Source: Bacteroides sp. 519 (GTDB lineage Bacteria > Bacteroidota > Bacteroidia > Bacteroidales > Bacteroidaceae). From it: a stretch of 64,000 nucleotides of DNA. The notes below the pieces were generated by a model. That model did no database searches and was not told the origin of the DNA. It was given only the letters and a program-made list of their open reading frames with translations. Every line of letters begins with the position of its first letter. The stretch's first letter is position 1. The position numbers were made by a program, and so were the translations under genes. This document shows positions 27,023-36,372 of this stretch, piece after piece. The stretch covers positions 124,001 to 188,000 of the forward strand of contig NZ_QVMJ01000001.1 of NCBI RefSeq assembly GCF_010500955.1. The letters are read 5' to 3'.

Positions 27023-28708
27023 CTACCAACCCGGATTCTGTTCATACAACCCATTGGTAAACCCAATCTGCTGTTGTGGAATAGGAATATATTCATCCTT
27101 ATTCTTATCGAACTTACCATTACCCAAATAAGTGCGGCGTTTAGACTCGGTAGTAAAGAAGTCGTTCATTACATCGGTAACGATTCCCCAGCGTACAAGA
27201 TCGAAGAAGCGGCTTCCTTCCATTGCTAACTCCAAACGACGTTCCCAACGGAGGGCTTCGCGGGCAAAGTCTTGTGTCCAAGTGCAGTTAACACCATCCT
27301 GATAGAGGCTAACTTGCAGGTTCTTTGCATACGGAATAAACAATGTACTGTTCTTGGCACGCTCGCGTATCTGGTTGATGAGGGGCAAAGCTTCGTTCTG
27401 ACGGTTTAGCTCGATAAGTGCTTCGGCCTGCATCAGTACAACATCGGCATAGCGGATAACGATCCGGTTTTTTGAATTACCATAGAATGGAGACAGGTTC
27501 TTGAAGCAATCGCACGAAGGGTCAACATTCTCTTTCAGCGAGGCGTAAATGCCATAAGTATTGATGTTACGGTTCCAGTTTTCTTCGTAAATCAGTTCCT
27601 CGTTGTACTTGTAAGGAACGCCGGGAAGAGCAACTGTGTGATACAAACGTGGGTCGGCAGCGTCTTCGCCAATACGGTAGTTATCGGTGTCGAAAGAATC
27701 GAAATCGGGTAAACCGTTCTTGGTTTTGAAGGCATTCACCAGGTTCTGAGTGGGCTTGTGGAAGTCGCAGCAACCCAATCCCATCGGCAGCGAAAGCACA
27801 TCAGAGAAGTTGAGGCGGCCAAACATTGTTCCATCGTCAACAGAGAACTGGATGGCGAAGATTGATTCTTTTCCGTTTTCATAAGCTCCCGGTAAGAAGT
27901 TACATGCCATATCCTGTTCCAAATCGTAAGAGGAATTCAATACTACTTGGGTGTATCTAACTACTTCTTCCAAATCGGCAGCATTGATAGAAGTCAATAC
28001 ATTAGAGTTTGCATTGTCCTGGCGATAGGCTTTGTAAAGGTAGGCCTTAGCCAAATGCGCAGCAGCAGCTATCTTGTTAGCACGGCCCACTTGCGACTGG
28101 GTAACAGGGAGTAAGTCGTACGCTTTCTTGAAGTCGTCGCAAATCAATGCCCATTGTTCGTCGTTGGGCAGATTGTTCGGAGTCTTTTCGTAATCGGCAA
28201 TGGGAGTATCTTCGTTTACAAAAGGAATGTGGCCAAATACCTGCTTCAGCATAAAGTAGAAGTGACCGCGCAGGAAATACATCTCGCCCATACGGGTGTT
28301 CTTCAATTCAAAAACGCTTTCTTCTGTTTGTTTCAAAACAGACAGAGCCGAGTTAGCACGCGATATAGCCTGAAATACCTGGAACCAGAGTCCGTCGGCC
28401 TCGCCGAAGTCGGTTTTGATGTTCTCGGATATTTCGTAGAAGTGGAAGTTTACAATATCGTTCTCGTCGCCACCGCCTTTGTAGGCATCATCGGAACGGA
28501 TGGTTCCATAGGGCCAAAGACTGAATGGCTTGTCGTAATGATCGTTACCAAGTGATGAGTAAGCGGCGGTAACAAGTCCTTCGATAGAGGAAGGTGCTTT
28601 GGCTTCTTCTTCACTTAAGATGCCTTGTGGAACTTCGTCGAGGAAATCACAACTGTTTATTGCTAGGGTTGTGGCAAGAGCCAATGTTATGTATTTTATT
28701 GCTTTCAT
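27023..28708 (-). CDS. SusD-like surface glycan-binding lipoprotein
   Basis: A 561-residue outer-membrane lipoprotein (TLAINSCDFLDEVP) that forms the lid over the SusC channel. The N-terminal EVPQG-like segment, TPR-like helices (MYFLRGHFYFMLKQVFG) and the C-terminal SusD/RagB region (WERRLELAMEGSRFFDLVRWG) are all present. The ATG at 28708 (MKAIKYITLA) is preferred to an in-frame one 36 bases earlier because it opens the signal peptide. It is the second gene after SusC; a long hairpin separates them. Confidence 0.95.
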   Translation of the reverse strand: MKAIKYITLALATTLAINSCDFLDEVPQGILSEEEAKAPSSIEGLVTAAYSSLGNDHYDKPFSLWPYGTIRSDDAYKGGGDENDIVNFHFYEISENIKTDFGEADGLWFQVFQAISRANSALSVLKQTEESVFELKNTRMGEMYFLRGHFYFMLKQVFGHIPFVNEDTPIADYEKTPNNLPNDEQWALICDDFKKAYDLLPVTQSQVGRANKIAAAAHLAKAYLYKAYRQDNANSNVLTSINAADLEEVVRYTQVVLNSSYDLEQDMACNFLPGAYENGKESIFAIQFSVDDGTMFGRLNFSDVLSLPMGLGCCDFHKPTQNLVNAFKTKNGLPDFDSFDTDNYRIGEDAADPRLYHTVALPGVPYKYNEELIYEENWNRNINTYGIYASLKENVDPSCDCFKNLSPFYGNSKNRIVIRYADVVLMQAEALIELNRQNEALPLINQIRERAKNSTLFIPYAKNLQVSLYQDGVNCTWTQDFAREALRWERRLELAMEGSRFFDLVRWGIVTDVMNDFFTTESKRRTYLGNGKFDKNKDEYIPIPQQQIGFTNGLYEQNPGW

Positions 28709-28730
28709 AATACTTATATTTATTACTTTG

Positions 28731-28816
28731 GAACACAGAGACACAGAGGCACAGAGTTTTTATTTATACAGGGAACAGGATAATCAAAATCTCTGTGCCT
28801 CTGTGTCTCTGTGTTC
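28731..28816. repeat. Long hairpin of CACAGAG units between the SusC and SusD genes
   Basis: GAACACAGAGACACAGAGGC on the left is matched by GCCTCTGTGTCTCTGTGTTC on the right, a perfect stem of more than 25 bp. The same unit forms the hairpins at 34141 and 57918. Since SusD has no obvious promoter of its own, this structure should be transcribed within the operon. Confidence 0.85.
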
Positions 28817-28831
28817 ATTAAAACCATATTC

Positions 28832-31800
28832 TTAGAATGCTGCATTAATACCAAAAGTTACTGTTAAAGGAATTGGATAGCCCCATGCAGGGTTCTCAGG
28901 ATCGACACCTGTAAAATCTTTATGCTTGATTGTAAACAGGTTCTGGGCGGCAGCATAAACACGGAAGTTACTAACCCTTATTTTGCTGAGGAATGCCTTT
29001 GGCAGATTGTAACCCAACTGTAGATTACGCAGTTTCAGGTACGAACCGTTTTCAATAAAGTAGGTAGAGAAGCGCGATTCGTTGGCAGCATCGGTGTACG
29101 ATAGAGCCGGAATGTTAGAACCGGGATTCGTTACCGGATCGTAAGCGTTGAGCAACCGGCGGCCTTTATTGGAATAAGTATCCGACACGCTCCAGAAGTC
29201 GGTAGTGTACTTCACAGTGTTAATTACATCTACATTCTGAATGCCTTGCAGGTAAACTGTGAGGTCGAAGTTTTTATAAGATAGATTAATGTTCAATCCG
29301 TAAGAGAAATCAGGGAACGGATCGCCTATCCAGGTACGGTCGTCGGAGTCGACAACACCGTCGTTATTGATATCGCGGTAGCGAATGCGACCGATTGCTT
29401 TACCATCCTGACGGGCGTGTTGGTCTAAATCATCTTGCGACTTGAAAATACCATCAGCCACATAGCCATACATGGAACCTAACGAACGACCCAGGATATT
29501 ATCATACGTACCGTTTCCGCCATAAGAGTTCTTCACAGACTCGGGCAGGTAAGTTATTTTGTTTTCGTTGGTCGAGATGTTTCCGGTTACATCGTACTGT
29601 AAGCCAAAGTTTGTGCGGCCGCGATAACCTAGTGAAAACTCGAAACCTTTGTTCTCCATGCTGGCACCGTTGTACCATTTGTTTCCGCCTTCACCAATAA
29701 TAGCCACATATCCGGGTTGGTACAGCATATCTTTGGTTTTCTTTATATAGTATTCGACCGATCCGTAGAGGCTGTTGTTTAGTAACGAGAAGTCGAGGCC
29801 GATATTAGTTTGGGTAGTAGTTTCCCACTTCAAATCAGGGTTCTGAATTTGTGCGCGTTTAAAGCCGGATGCTAATTGGCCGGAGCCTTTACCATCGAAG
29901 TCGTAAGCTGTACCCCATACAGCGTTCCAAGTAGGGTCTTCTTTGCCGTATCCGGATACATAAATGTCGTAGATAGCGGTATTGTTCATGTTCTGATTAC
30001 CAGTTTGTCCCCATCCGAAACGAAGTTTCAGGTCGTTAAGCCACTCTTGCGTATTCTCCATAAAAGCCTCCTGGTTAATTTTCCATCCCAGCGTGAAAGC
30101 AGGGAATACTCCCCAACGGTTATTTTTACCGAAGCGCGATGAACCGTCGCGGCGAATAGTTCCTGAAAGAAGATACCTGTCGTCATAAGCATAACTTACT
30201 TTACCGAAGAACGACATCAATGAGTAAGCAGTAGCGTTACCTGTACCGTTGCTGGTACCTGTTCCCAAGTCGGGCCACATATAATCCGGTGTTTCAAGAG
30301 CAAAGCCTTCGCGCGAGGAAGTGAAGTTTATATCTTCCTGACGGTACATTTCCATACCGGCCATGGTTTCGAAACGGTTCTTGCCGATTTCAAAGTCGTA
30401 CGTTGCTACGTTGCTCCACGACCACTTCAACCAGTGTGCCTGTTCTATATTCGACATGGTTTTATCGCTTTGCATATATCCGCTGGTGTAGCTGTAAGTA
30501 AGCGAACGTTTGTAGAAATTACCATAGTCTACCCCAAAGCTTGAACGGATATTCAGCTTGCTGATGGGTTGGATATTGATAAACGCATTACCAAACATAC
30601 GCCAGTAGGTATAGCGATTGTCTTTGTTGTCGTTGATAAGGCGAACAGGATTCTGACGGTCGGGCAATCCCATGATAGGGCCTCCCCAGCCTTTATCATC
30701 ATCGGTACGAACGGGAATAAAAGGAACGGCAATAAGGGCAGATTCTACAATCTGGTGGGGTTGGGTTACTTCGGTAGTACGGTTCATGGTAAAGTTTTCG
30801 CCAATAGTTACTACATCGCCCCAAAGTTTGAAATCGGTATTCATACGGGCAGAGATGCGACCGAAGTCTGTGTTCTTAACCAAACCTTCGTTATCGTAAT
30901 ATCCTAGTGAGAAATAGTAGTTTCCCCGGTCGGTACCATTGCTAACAGATAAGTTGTACGATTGCGCCAGTCCGGTGCGGGTTACTTCGTCAAACCAATC
31001 GGTGTTAGATGGGCGCATGGTTTTCTTTGCATCGAGGTATTCGGGGAACAGTACATTCTTTAATGTGTTTCCATCATACTCGTAACGAATACCAAAGTTA
31101 TTGCTGTTGGGGTCTACACCCGAGTTAACAGATGCTTTCCACAAGGCTTGGGCATACTCTTTCGAGCTTAATACATCTATCTTATTATGATAGTAGCTAG
31201 CGGTAAGGTAAGCGTCGAGGTTTACTTTCACTTCGCCTTTCTTTCCTTTCTTGGTGGTAACAACAATCACACCGTTTGCCGCACGCGACCCGTAGATGGT
31301 TGCAGCCGAGGCATCGCGCATAATCTGAATGCTTTCGATATCGTGCGAGTTCAGTTCGTGCATGCCCGATGTGGTTTGCACACCGTCAATAATAATCAGC
31401 GGGCTCGAATCTCCCGACAAGGAAGATACCCCACGGATTTGTATGCTGGCCGAACCGCTTGGATTACCGTCGGAGCTAATGGTCATACCAGGTATACGTC
31501 CTTGCAACGCTTTGATGGGATTGTTCTCGGCAGCAGACATCATATCATCTACCTTCACTACAGATACTGCTCCGGTAAGGTCGGCTTTGCGTTCGGTACG
31601 GTAACCTACGGCAACAACTTCGTCTAGTATCAAGGATGATTCTTTCAGGGTAACATTAATCAGGGTACGTCCGCTTACAGGGATTTCCTGTGTTTCGTAT
31701 CCTATATAAGAGAATATCAGTGTGGCACCGGAAGGAACAGATAGTTCATAATTTCCGTCGAGGTCGGTAATGGTTCCAAGGGTTTGTCCTTTTACGCTGA

Positions 31801-31927
31801 CATTGGCCCCTATTACTCCATCTGCTTCTGTAGTAGATTTTACGTTTCCTTTTACTGTTATATTCTGCGCACCGGCAGTAATACTTATTAATAATAAAAG
31901 GATAAGACTGGTAAATAACTTCCTCAT
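28832..31927 (-). CDS. SusC-like TonB-dependent outer-membrane transporter
   Basis: A 1031-residue transporter, first gene of the leftward fructan operon. After a signal peptide (LILLLLISITAGAQ) comes a carboxypeptidase-D-like regulatory domain (residues about 24-100), the conserved LDEVVAVGYRTERKADLTGAV segment, a plug domain (IKALQGRIPGMTI, NGVIVVTTKKGKKGEV) and the beta barrel, which ends in Phe as expected. With SusD it imports oligosaccharides, here presumably fructooligosaccharides. Its promoter carries the split 26-bp element shared with the divergent GH32 gene. Confidence 0.96.
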   Translation of the reverse strand: MRKLFTSLILLLLISITAGAQNITVKGNVKSTTEADGVIGANVSVKGQTLGTITDLDGNYELSVPSGATLIFSYIGYETQEIPVSGRTLINVTLKESSLILDEVVAVGYRTERKADLTGAVSVVKVDDMMSAAENNPIKALQGRIPGMTISSDGNPSGSASIQIRGVSSLSGDSSPLIIIDGVQTTSGMHELNSHDIESIQIMRDASAATIYGSRAANGVIVVTTKKGKKGEVKVNLDAYLTASYYHNKIDVLSSKEYAQALWKASVNSGVDPNSNNFGIRYEYDGNTLKNVLFPEYLDAKKTMRPSNTDWFDEVTRTGLAQSYNLSVSNGTDRGNYYFSLGYYDNEGLVKNTDFGRISARMNTDFKLWGDVVTIGENFTMNRTTEVTQPHQIVESALIAVPFIPVRTDDDKGWGGPIMGLPDRQNPVRLINDNKDNRYTYWRMFGNAFINIQPISKLNIRSSFGVDYGNFYKRSLTYSYTSGYMQSDKTMSNIEQAHWLKWSWSNVATYDFEIGKNRFETMAGMEMYRQEDINFTSSREGFALETPDYMWPDLGTGTSNGTGNATAYSLMSFFGKVSYAYDDRYLLSGTIRRDGSSRFGKNNRWGVFPAFTLGWKINQEAFMENTQEWLNDLKLRFGWGQTGNQNMNNTAIYDIYVSGYGKEDPTWNAVWGTAYDFDGKGSGQLASGFKRAQIQNPDLKWETTTQTNIGLDFSLLNNSLYGSVEYYIKKTKDMLYQPGYVAIIGEGGNKWYNGASMENKGFEFSLGYRGRTNFGLQYDVTGNISTNENKITYLPESVKNSYGGNGTYDNILGRSLGSMYGYVADGIFKSQDDLDQHARQDGKAIGRIRYRDINNDGVVDSDDRTWIGDPFPDFSYGLNINLSYKNFDLTVYLQGIQNVDVINTVKYTTDFWSVSDTYSNKGRRLLNAYDPVTNPGSNIPALSYTDAANESRFSTYFIENGSYLKLRNLQLGYNLPKAFLSKIRVSNFRVYAAAQNLFTIKHKDFTGVDPENPAWGYPIPLTVTFGINAAF

Positions 31928-32005
31928 ATTACATGTTAGAATTTAAAATTAACAAATTAAGTTAGTCTCACAAGATGCTTTCCGGGCTTCTTCGATTCTA
32001 TGCTT

Positions 32006-32071
32006 GCAAAGTAAGGGGAAAATTGGGGAATGGAGTATAAGATTTGTTTCAAAGACGAACAAATTTGATAC
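32006..32071 (-). promoter_or_regulatory. HTCS-type operator and promoter of the SusC operon
   Basis: Read on the minus strand, GTATCAAATTTG, five variable bases, then CTTTGAAAC (32046-32071) are followed after exactly 30 bases by CTTACTTTGC (32006-32015), a -7-like box. The divergent promoter repeats this arrangement with the same spacing. No -33 TTTG is present, fitting a promoter that needs an activator. Confidence 0.75.
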
Positions 32072-32087
32072 ACGCTTTTGGCTTTAT

Positions 32088-32184
32088 TTTGAAACGCAGA
32101 TTAACGCGGATTAACGCAGATTAGAAATTAATTATCTCTCAAAATATATAATCTGCGTTAATCTGCGTTAATCTGCGTTTCAAA
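32088..32184. repeat. Long hairpin of ACGCAGATTA units between the divergent fructan promoters
   Basis: TTTGAAACGCAGATTAACGC on the left pairs with GCGTTAATCTGCGTTTCAAA on the right; the loop is AT-rich. It lies exactly between the two operator elements and so outside both predicted transcripts. Confidence 0.85.
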
Positions 32185-32189
32185 CCAAT

Positions 32190-32255
32190 GTATCAAATTT
32201 GCCAGCCTTTGAAACATTTGTTATATCTTGCAACCCGTTAAATATCTTACTTTGC
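32190..32255 (+). promoter_or_regulatory. HTCS-type operator and promoter of the GH32-permease-fructokinase genes
   Basis: GTATCAAATTTG (32190-32201), five bases, CTTTGAAAC (32207-32215), 30 bases, then CTTACTTTGC (32246-32255). Both conserved halves and the box are identical to those on the SusC side. A TTATA word also falls at the same place inside the two spacers. The box is 55 bases before the GH32 ATG. Confidence 0.75.
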
Positions 32256-32310
32256 CGATAGCTTTCCGGCCAAACTTATTTCTAAGACTAATTTAATACC
32301 AGTTACAAAC

Positions 32311-34131
32311 ATGATTATTAATACATTCAGAAAACAACTTGCCCGCGCAACCCTTTCTATATTCTGTATGGGAACTGTTTTTATATCGTGCATGGCAACA
32401 AACCCTCCTTATACAGTAAAACATCTGGGAGACAACCAAAGTATTATCCGGATTGAAGATGCTGCAAAATATCTGTTAATACCAATAGAAGAAAAAGCAG
32501 AAGAGTCATGGATAAAGATGGTAGTGAACAACCAAGAAGTGCAGAGCATGCACATCCGTTTGGCGGTTAACCAAATTGATTATTATGTACCAGTTGATCT
32601 TTCCGCATTTACAGGAAAATCTGTTTTGTTTCATTTCCACAACATTGCAGATTCGGCTATGGGATGGAAAGAATTAAAACTATCCGATACGTTCGATACT
32701 GCCAACCGCGAACATTATCGCCCTGTTTATCATTTCTCTCCTCAATGGGGATGGATGAACGATCCTAACGGAATGGTTTACAAAGACGGCGAATATCACC
32801 TTTTTTACCAACATAATCCTTATGGCTCTATGTGGGCCAATATGCATTGGGGCCATGCAGTTTCTAAAGACCTCGTTCGTTGGGAACATCTTCCTGTAGC
32901 AATTGCTCCGGATGCACTAGGTGCTATTTTCAGTGGAAGCGCCGTGGTAGATAAAGACAATACTGCCGGATTTGGTAAGGATGCCATTGTAGCTTTTTAT
33001 ACTTCGGCAGGCTCGCGCCAAACACAGAGCATTGCTTACAGCCTCGACAACGGACGTACATTTACTAAATACGAAGGCAATCCGGTAGTAACATCGGATA
33101 TCCCCGATTTTCGCGATCCAAAGGTTATCCGCCACGAACCATCCGGCAAATGGATTATGATTCTGGCAGCCGGACAGGAGATGCAATTCTATTCCTCTTC
33201 TGATTTAAAAGATTGGAAGATGGAAAGCAGCTTTGGCGAAGGACAAGGCGCACACGGTGGCGTTTGGGAATGCCCCGATCTGATTGAACTCCCTGTAGAA
33301 GGTACAAACGAAAAGAAATGGGTATTGATTTGCAACCTCAACCCTGGCGGACCGTTTGGTGGTTCGGCTACCCAGTACTTTGTTGGTAGTTTCGATGGAA
33401 AGAGATTTGTAAACGAATCGCCAACTACCCGCAGGGAACCCTTGCCGCAATGGATGGACTGGGGCAAGGATCATTATGCCACCGTAACCTGGAGCAATGC
33501 TCCCGATAATCGTAATATTGCTATTGCGTGGATGAGCAACTGGCAATATGCCAATCAGGTTCCTACACAGCAGTTCCGCAGTTCAAATTCTGTTCCGCGC
33601 GACTTGAGTCTATATACTTTTGAGGGTGAAACATATATTAAAAACACTCCTTCCAAAGAACTCGAATCCATCAGGGGTAAAGCAATCAATCAAGCTTCTT
33701 TCAAAGTAGATCGTACCCACAACCTCGACGATTTATTGAAAGATAACAAAGGAACTTACGAGCTAGAAATGTCTTTCAGCAACCAAGATGCCGAGGTTAT
33801 AGGTTTCCAACTCTTCAACAACAAAGGCGAAGAAGTTAACTGCTACTACAATCTAACAGAAAACAAATTCTCAATGGACCGCAACAAAAGTGGTTTGGTT
33901 GATTTCAGTCCGGAGTTCCCAGCTGTTACCTCTGCACCTGTAACCAGTGGCAAAGAACTGAAACTCCATATATTTGTGGATAAGGCAAGTATTGAGATTT
34001 TCGGTAATGACGGCCGCTTTGCTATGACAAATCTGGTTTTCCCTTCGGAGCCTTATAATCGTATTAGTTTTTACTCTAAGGGGGGTAGCTATACGGTTTC
34101 GGAGTTCAGGGTTTTCCCATTGGGGATTTAA
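32311..34131 (+). CDS. GH32 fructan beta-fructosidase (exo-levanase/inulinase type)
   Basis: A 606-residue canonical GH32 enzyme that releases fructose from fructans or sucrose-type ends. An N-terminal signal (FISCMATNPP, probable lipoprotein) and a beta-rich domain (residues about 30-130) precede the propeller. The catalytic motifs are intact: GWMNDPNG (nucleophile Asp), FRDPKV (transition-state Asp) and ECPDL (acid/base Glu). A C-terminal sandwich ends the protein (IEIFGNDGRFAMTNLVFP). It is the first gene of the rightward operon and, unlike the two lipoprotein paralogues across the promoter, keeps the classical first motif. Confidence 0.95.
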   Translation: MIINTFRKQLARATLSIFCMGTVFISCMATNPPYTVKHLGDNQSIIRIEDAAKYLLIPIEEKAEESWIKMVVNNQEVQSMHIRLAVNQIDYYVPVDLSAFTGKSVLFHFHNIADSAMGWKELKLSDTFDTANREHYRPVYHFSPQWGWMNDPNGMVYKDGEYHLFYQHNPYGSMWANMHWGHAVSKDLVRWEHLPVAIAPDALGAIFSGSAVVDKDNTAGFGKDAIVAFYTSAGSRQTQSIAYSLDNGRTFTKYEGNPVVTSDIPDFRDPKVIRHEPSGKWIMILAAGQEMQFYSSSDLKDWKMESSFGEGQGAHGGVWECPDLIELPVEGTNEKKWVLICNLNPGGPFGGSATQYFVGSFDGKRFVNESPTTRREPLPQWMDWGKDHYATVTWSNAPDNRNIAIAWMSNWQYANQVPTQQFRSSNSVPRDLSLYTFEGETYIKNTPSKELESIRGKAINQASFKVDRTHNLDDLLKDNKGTYELEMSFSNQDAEVIGFQLFNNKGEEVNCYYNLTENKFSMDRNKSGLVDFSPEFPAVTSAPVTSGKELKLHIFVDKASIEIFGNDGRFAMTNLVFPSEPYNRISFYSKGGSYTVSEFRVFPLGI

Positions 34132-34140
34132 TTCTTTTTT

Positions 34141-34220
34141 AACACAGAGACACAGAGGCACAGAGTTTTATCTTTGCTTATCTATAATTAAAAATCTCTG
34201 TGCCTCTGTGTCTCTGTGTT
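34141..34220. repeat. Long hairpin of CACAGAG units between the GH32 and permease genes
   Basis: AACACAGAGACACAGAGGCA pairs with TGCCTCTGTGTCTCTGTGTT. The arms are nearly identical to those of the 28731 element but the loop differs. It lies just after the GH32 stop and 16 bases before the permease ATG. Confidence 0.85.
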
Positions 34221-34236
34221 CTATATCTATAATAAT

Positions 34237-35388
34237 ATGTCAAAAAGCAACAATACAATAGTAAAACTAATCCCTATTATGCTGGCGTTCTTCGCTATGG
34301 GATTTGTTGATTTGGTTGGCACAGCCACCAATTATGTGAAAGACGATTTGCAGCTTTCGGATACGATGGCTAACATCTTCCCGTCTATGGTTTTCTTCTG
34401 GTTCCTGATATGTTCGGTTCCTACAGGCATGCTAATGAACCGCATCGGACGCCGTAAAACCGTGCTTCTCAGCTTGGTCGTAACTACGGTTTCGCTTCTG
34501 CTGCCGGTGGTTAATTACTCGTTTATCAGCATGCTACTTTCGTTCTCGCTGCTGGGCATTGGCAATGCACTGATGCAAGTTTCTTTAAATCCTCTGTTAT
34601 CCAATGTGGTAAGTGGCGACCGGTTGGCCAGTTCGCTCACGTTCGGTCAGTTTATAAAGGCCATTGCCTCGTTCATTGCTCCGCTTATTGCCAGTTGGGG
34701 GGCGTTGCAGTTCGATAACTGGCGGATACTTTTTCCCATTTTCATGGTGGTGGCTGTTCTGGCAGTCATCTTCTTAGGAGTAACAAACATCAACGAAGAC
34801 GACGAAAAAGGGGAAAGTTCCACCTTTGCTGAGTGCTTTGCCTTGTTGGGCGATAAACTGATCTTGCTTTCTTTCCTGGGCATTATGTGCCATGTAGGCA
34901 TTGATGTGGGTACCAATGTAACTGCTCCCAAAATTTTAATTGAGCGGTTGGGGATGCCTCTTAACGAGGCGATCTATGCTACCAGTGTTTACTTTCTGTT
35001 CCGTACGATTGGTTGTTTTTCGGGCACGTTTATTCTGGCGAAGTTTTCATCCAGAATATTCTTCGGCATCAGCTCAGTGTTAATGCTGTTGGGTATGGCA
35101 GGACTCTTCTTCTTCGACACCCAAATGGCTATTTATGTTTGCGTGGCACTGATTGGTTTTGGTAACTCGAATATCTTCCCGGTTATCTTCTCGGGTGCAT
35201 TGTTGCATCTGCCAAACAAAAAGAATGAGGTCTCCGGCTTGATGATCATGGGCTTGTTTGGCGGTACCATCTTCCCACTCATCATGGGAGTGGCTTCGGA
35301 TGCTGTGAATGCTCAGGTTGGGGCAGTAGCGGTAATGATGATCGGCGTACTGTATTTATTGTATTTTACTACAAAGATTAAGAAATGA
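34237..35388 (+). CDS. MFS sugar permease, probable inner-membrane fructose importer
   Basis: A 383-residue transporter with about twelve hydrophobic segments. The MFS loop 2-3 signature is visible as GMLMNRIGRRKTVLL. It resembles the FucP/GlcP-like sugar:cation symporters of Bacteroidota, and its position between a fructosidase and a fructokinase matches BT1758 of the known fructan locus. It would carry free fructose from periplasm to cytoplasm. The frame is open from 34216, within the hairpin; ATG 34237 (MSKSNNTIVKLI) is the sensible start. Confidence 0.9.
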   Translation: MSKSNNTIVKLIPIMLAFFAMGFVDLVGTATNYVKDDLQLSDTMANIFPSMVFFWFLICSVPTGMLMNRIGRRKTVLLSLVVTTVSLLLPVVNYSFISMLLSFSLLGIGNALMQVSLNPLLSNVVSGDRLASSLTFGQFIKAIASFIAPLIASWGALQFDNWRILFPIFMVVAVLAVIFLGVTNINEDDEKGESSTFAECFALLGDKLILLSFLGIMCHVGIDVGTNVTAPKILIERLGMPLNEAIYATSVYFLFRTIGCFSGTFILAKFSSRIFFGISSVLMLLGMAGLFFFDTQMAIYVCVALIGFGNSNIFPVIFSGALLHLPNKKNEVSGLMIMGLFGGTIFPLIMGVASDAVNAQVGAVAVMMIGVLYLLYFTTKIKK

Positions 35389-35390
35389 TA

Positions 35391-35477
35391 AACCGCAGAG
35401 TTACGCAGATTAACGCGGAGTTATAAATTTGAGTTCTTAAGTAAAAACTCTGCGCAAATCTGCGTAACTCTGCGGTT
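35391..35477. repeat. Long hairpin of ACGCAGA units between the permease and fructokinase genes
   Basis: AACCGCAGAGTTACGCAGAT pairs with ATCTGCGTAACTCTGCGGTT. It fills the gap between the permease stop and the fructokinase ATG. Confidence 0.85.
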
Positions 35478-35493
35478 CAAAAATAATAAAACA

Positions 35494-36372
35494 ATGAACA
35501 ATATAATAGTAGGAATGGGCGAGGCATTATGGGATATGCTGCCCGAAGGAAAAAAGATTGGTGGTGCTCCTGCAAACTTTGCCTACCATGTTTCTCAGTT
35601 TGGTTTAAATAGCTGTGTAGTCAGCGCATTGGGAAATGATAAATTAGGAGACGAAATACTTGATGTTATAAACGAGAAAAATCTCAAGCATCAGATTGCG
35701 CGGGTTGATTATCCAACCGGAACCGTTCAGGTTACTTTAGACGATGAGGGTGTTCCTTGTTACGAAATAAAAGAAAATGTAGCCTGGGATAATATACCTT
35801 TCACAGACGATCTTAAGCGTTTGGCGCTTAGTACCCGTGCGGTTTGTTTCGGCTCGCTGGCACAACGTAACTCAGTGAGTCGCAATACCATCAACCGCTT
35901 TCTGGACACTATGCCCGATATTGACGGCCACCTGAAGATATTCGATATCAACCTCCGTCAGCAGTTTTATACGAAAGAGGTATTAAGCGAGTCGTTCGAG
36001 AAGTGCAACGTACTAAAGATTAACGACGAAGAGTTGGTTGTCGTCAGCCGGATGTTTGGCTATCCGGGGATTGATCTGGAAGATAAATGCTGGATACTTT
36101 TGGCCAAGTACAATTTAAAGATGCTGATTCTTACCTGCGGCACCAACGGTAGTTATGTATTTACTCCGGGGTCGGTTTCATTCCTTGAAACTCCATCGGT
36201 TCCGGTAGCTGATACTGTAGGTGCAGGCGATTCGTTTACAGCAGCGTTCTGTGCTTCTATTCTGGGAGGTAAGAGTATTCGCGAAGCGCATAAACTGGCA
36301 GTGGATGCCTCAGCGTATGTTTGTACGCAGAGTGGAGCAATGCCGGTGTTTCCGGATACTTTTAAGTTATGA
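35494..36372 (+). CDS. Fructokinase, PfkB family
   Basis: A 292-residue cytoplasmic kinase that phosphorylates fructose to feed glycolysis. The N-terminal PfkB signature region is GGAPANFAYHVSQFGL and the C-terminal one DTVGAGDSFTAAF, containing the catalytic Asp and the anion hole. It is the third gene of the rightward fructan operon and completes the pathway of surface cleavage, import, fructose uptake and phosphorylation. Confidence 0.95.
   Translation: MNNIIVGMGEALWDMLPEGKKIGGAPANFAYHVSQFGLNSCVVSALGNDKLGDEILDVINEKNLKHQIARVDYPTGTVQVTLDDEGVPCYEIKENVAWDNIPFTDDLKRLALSTRAVCFGSLAQRNSVSRNTINRFLDTMPDIDGHLKIFDINLRQQFYTKEVLSESFEKCNVLKINDEELVVVSRMFGYPGIDLEDKCWILLAKYNLKMLILTCGTNGSYVFTPGSVSFLETPSVPVADTVGAGDSFTAAFCASILGGKSIREAHKLAVDASAYVCTQSGAMPVFPDTFKL

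Noticed and set aside
28731..28816. CACAGAG repeats as insertion-sequence ends
   Set aside because: No transposase gene or target duplication is associated; the two arms are adjacent and form a hairpin.
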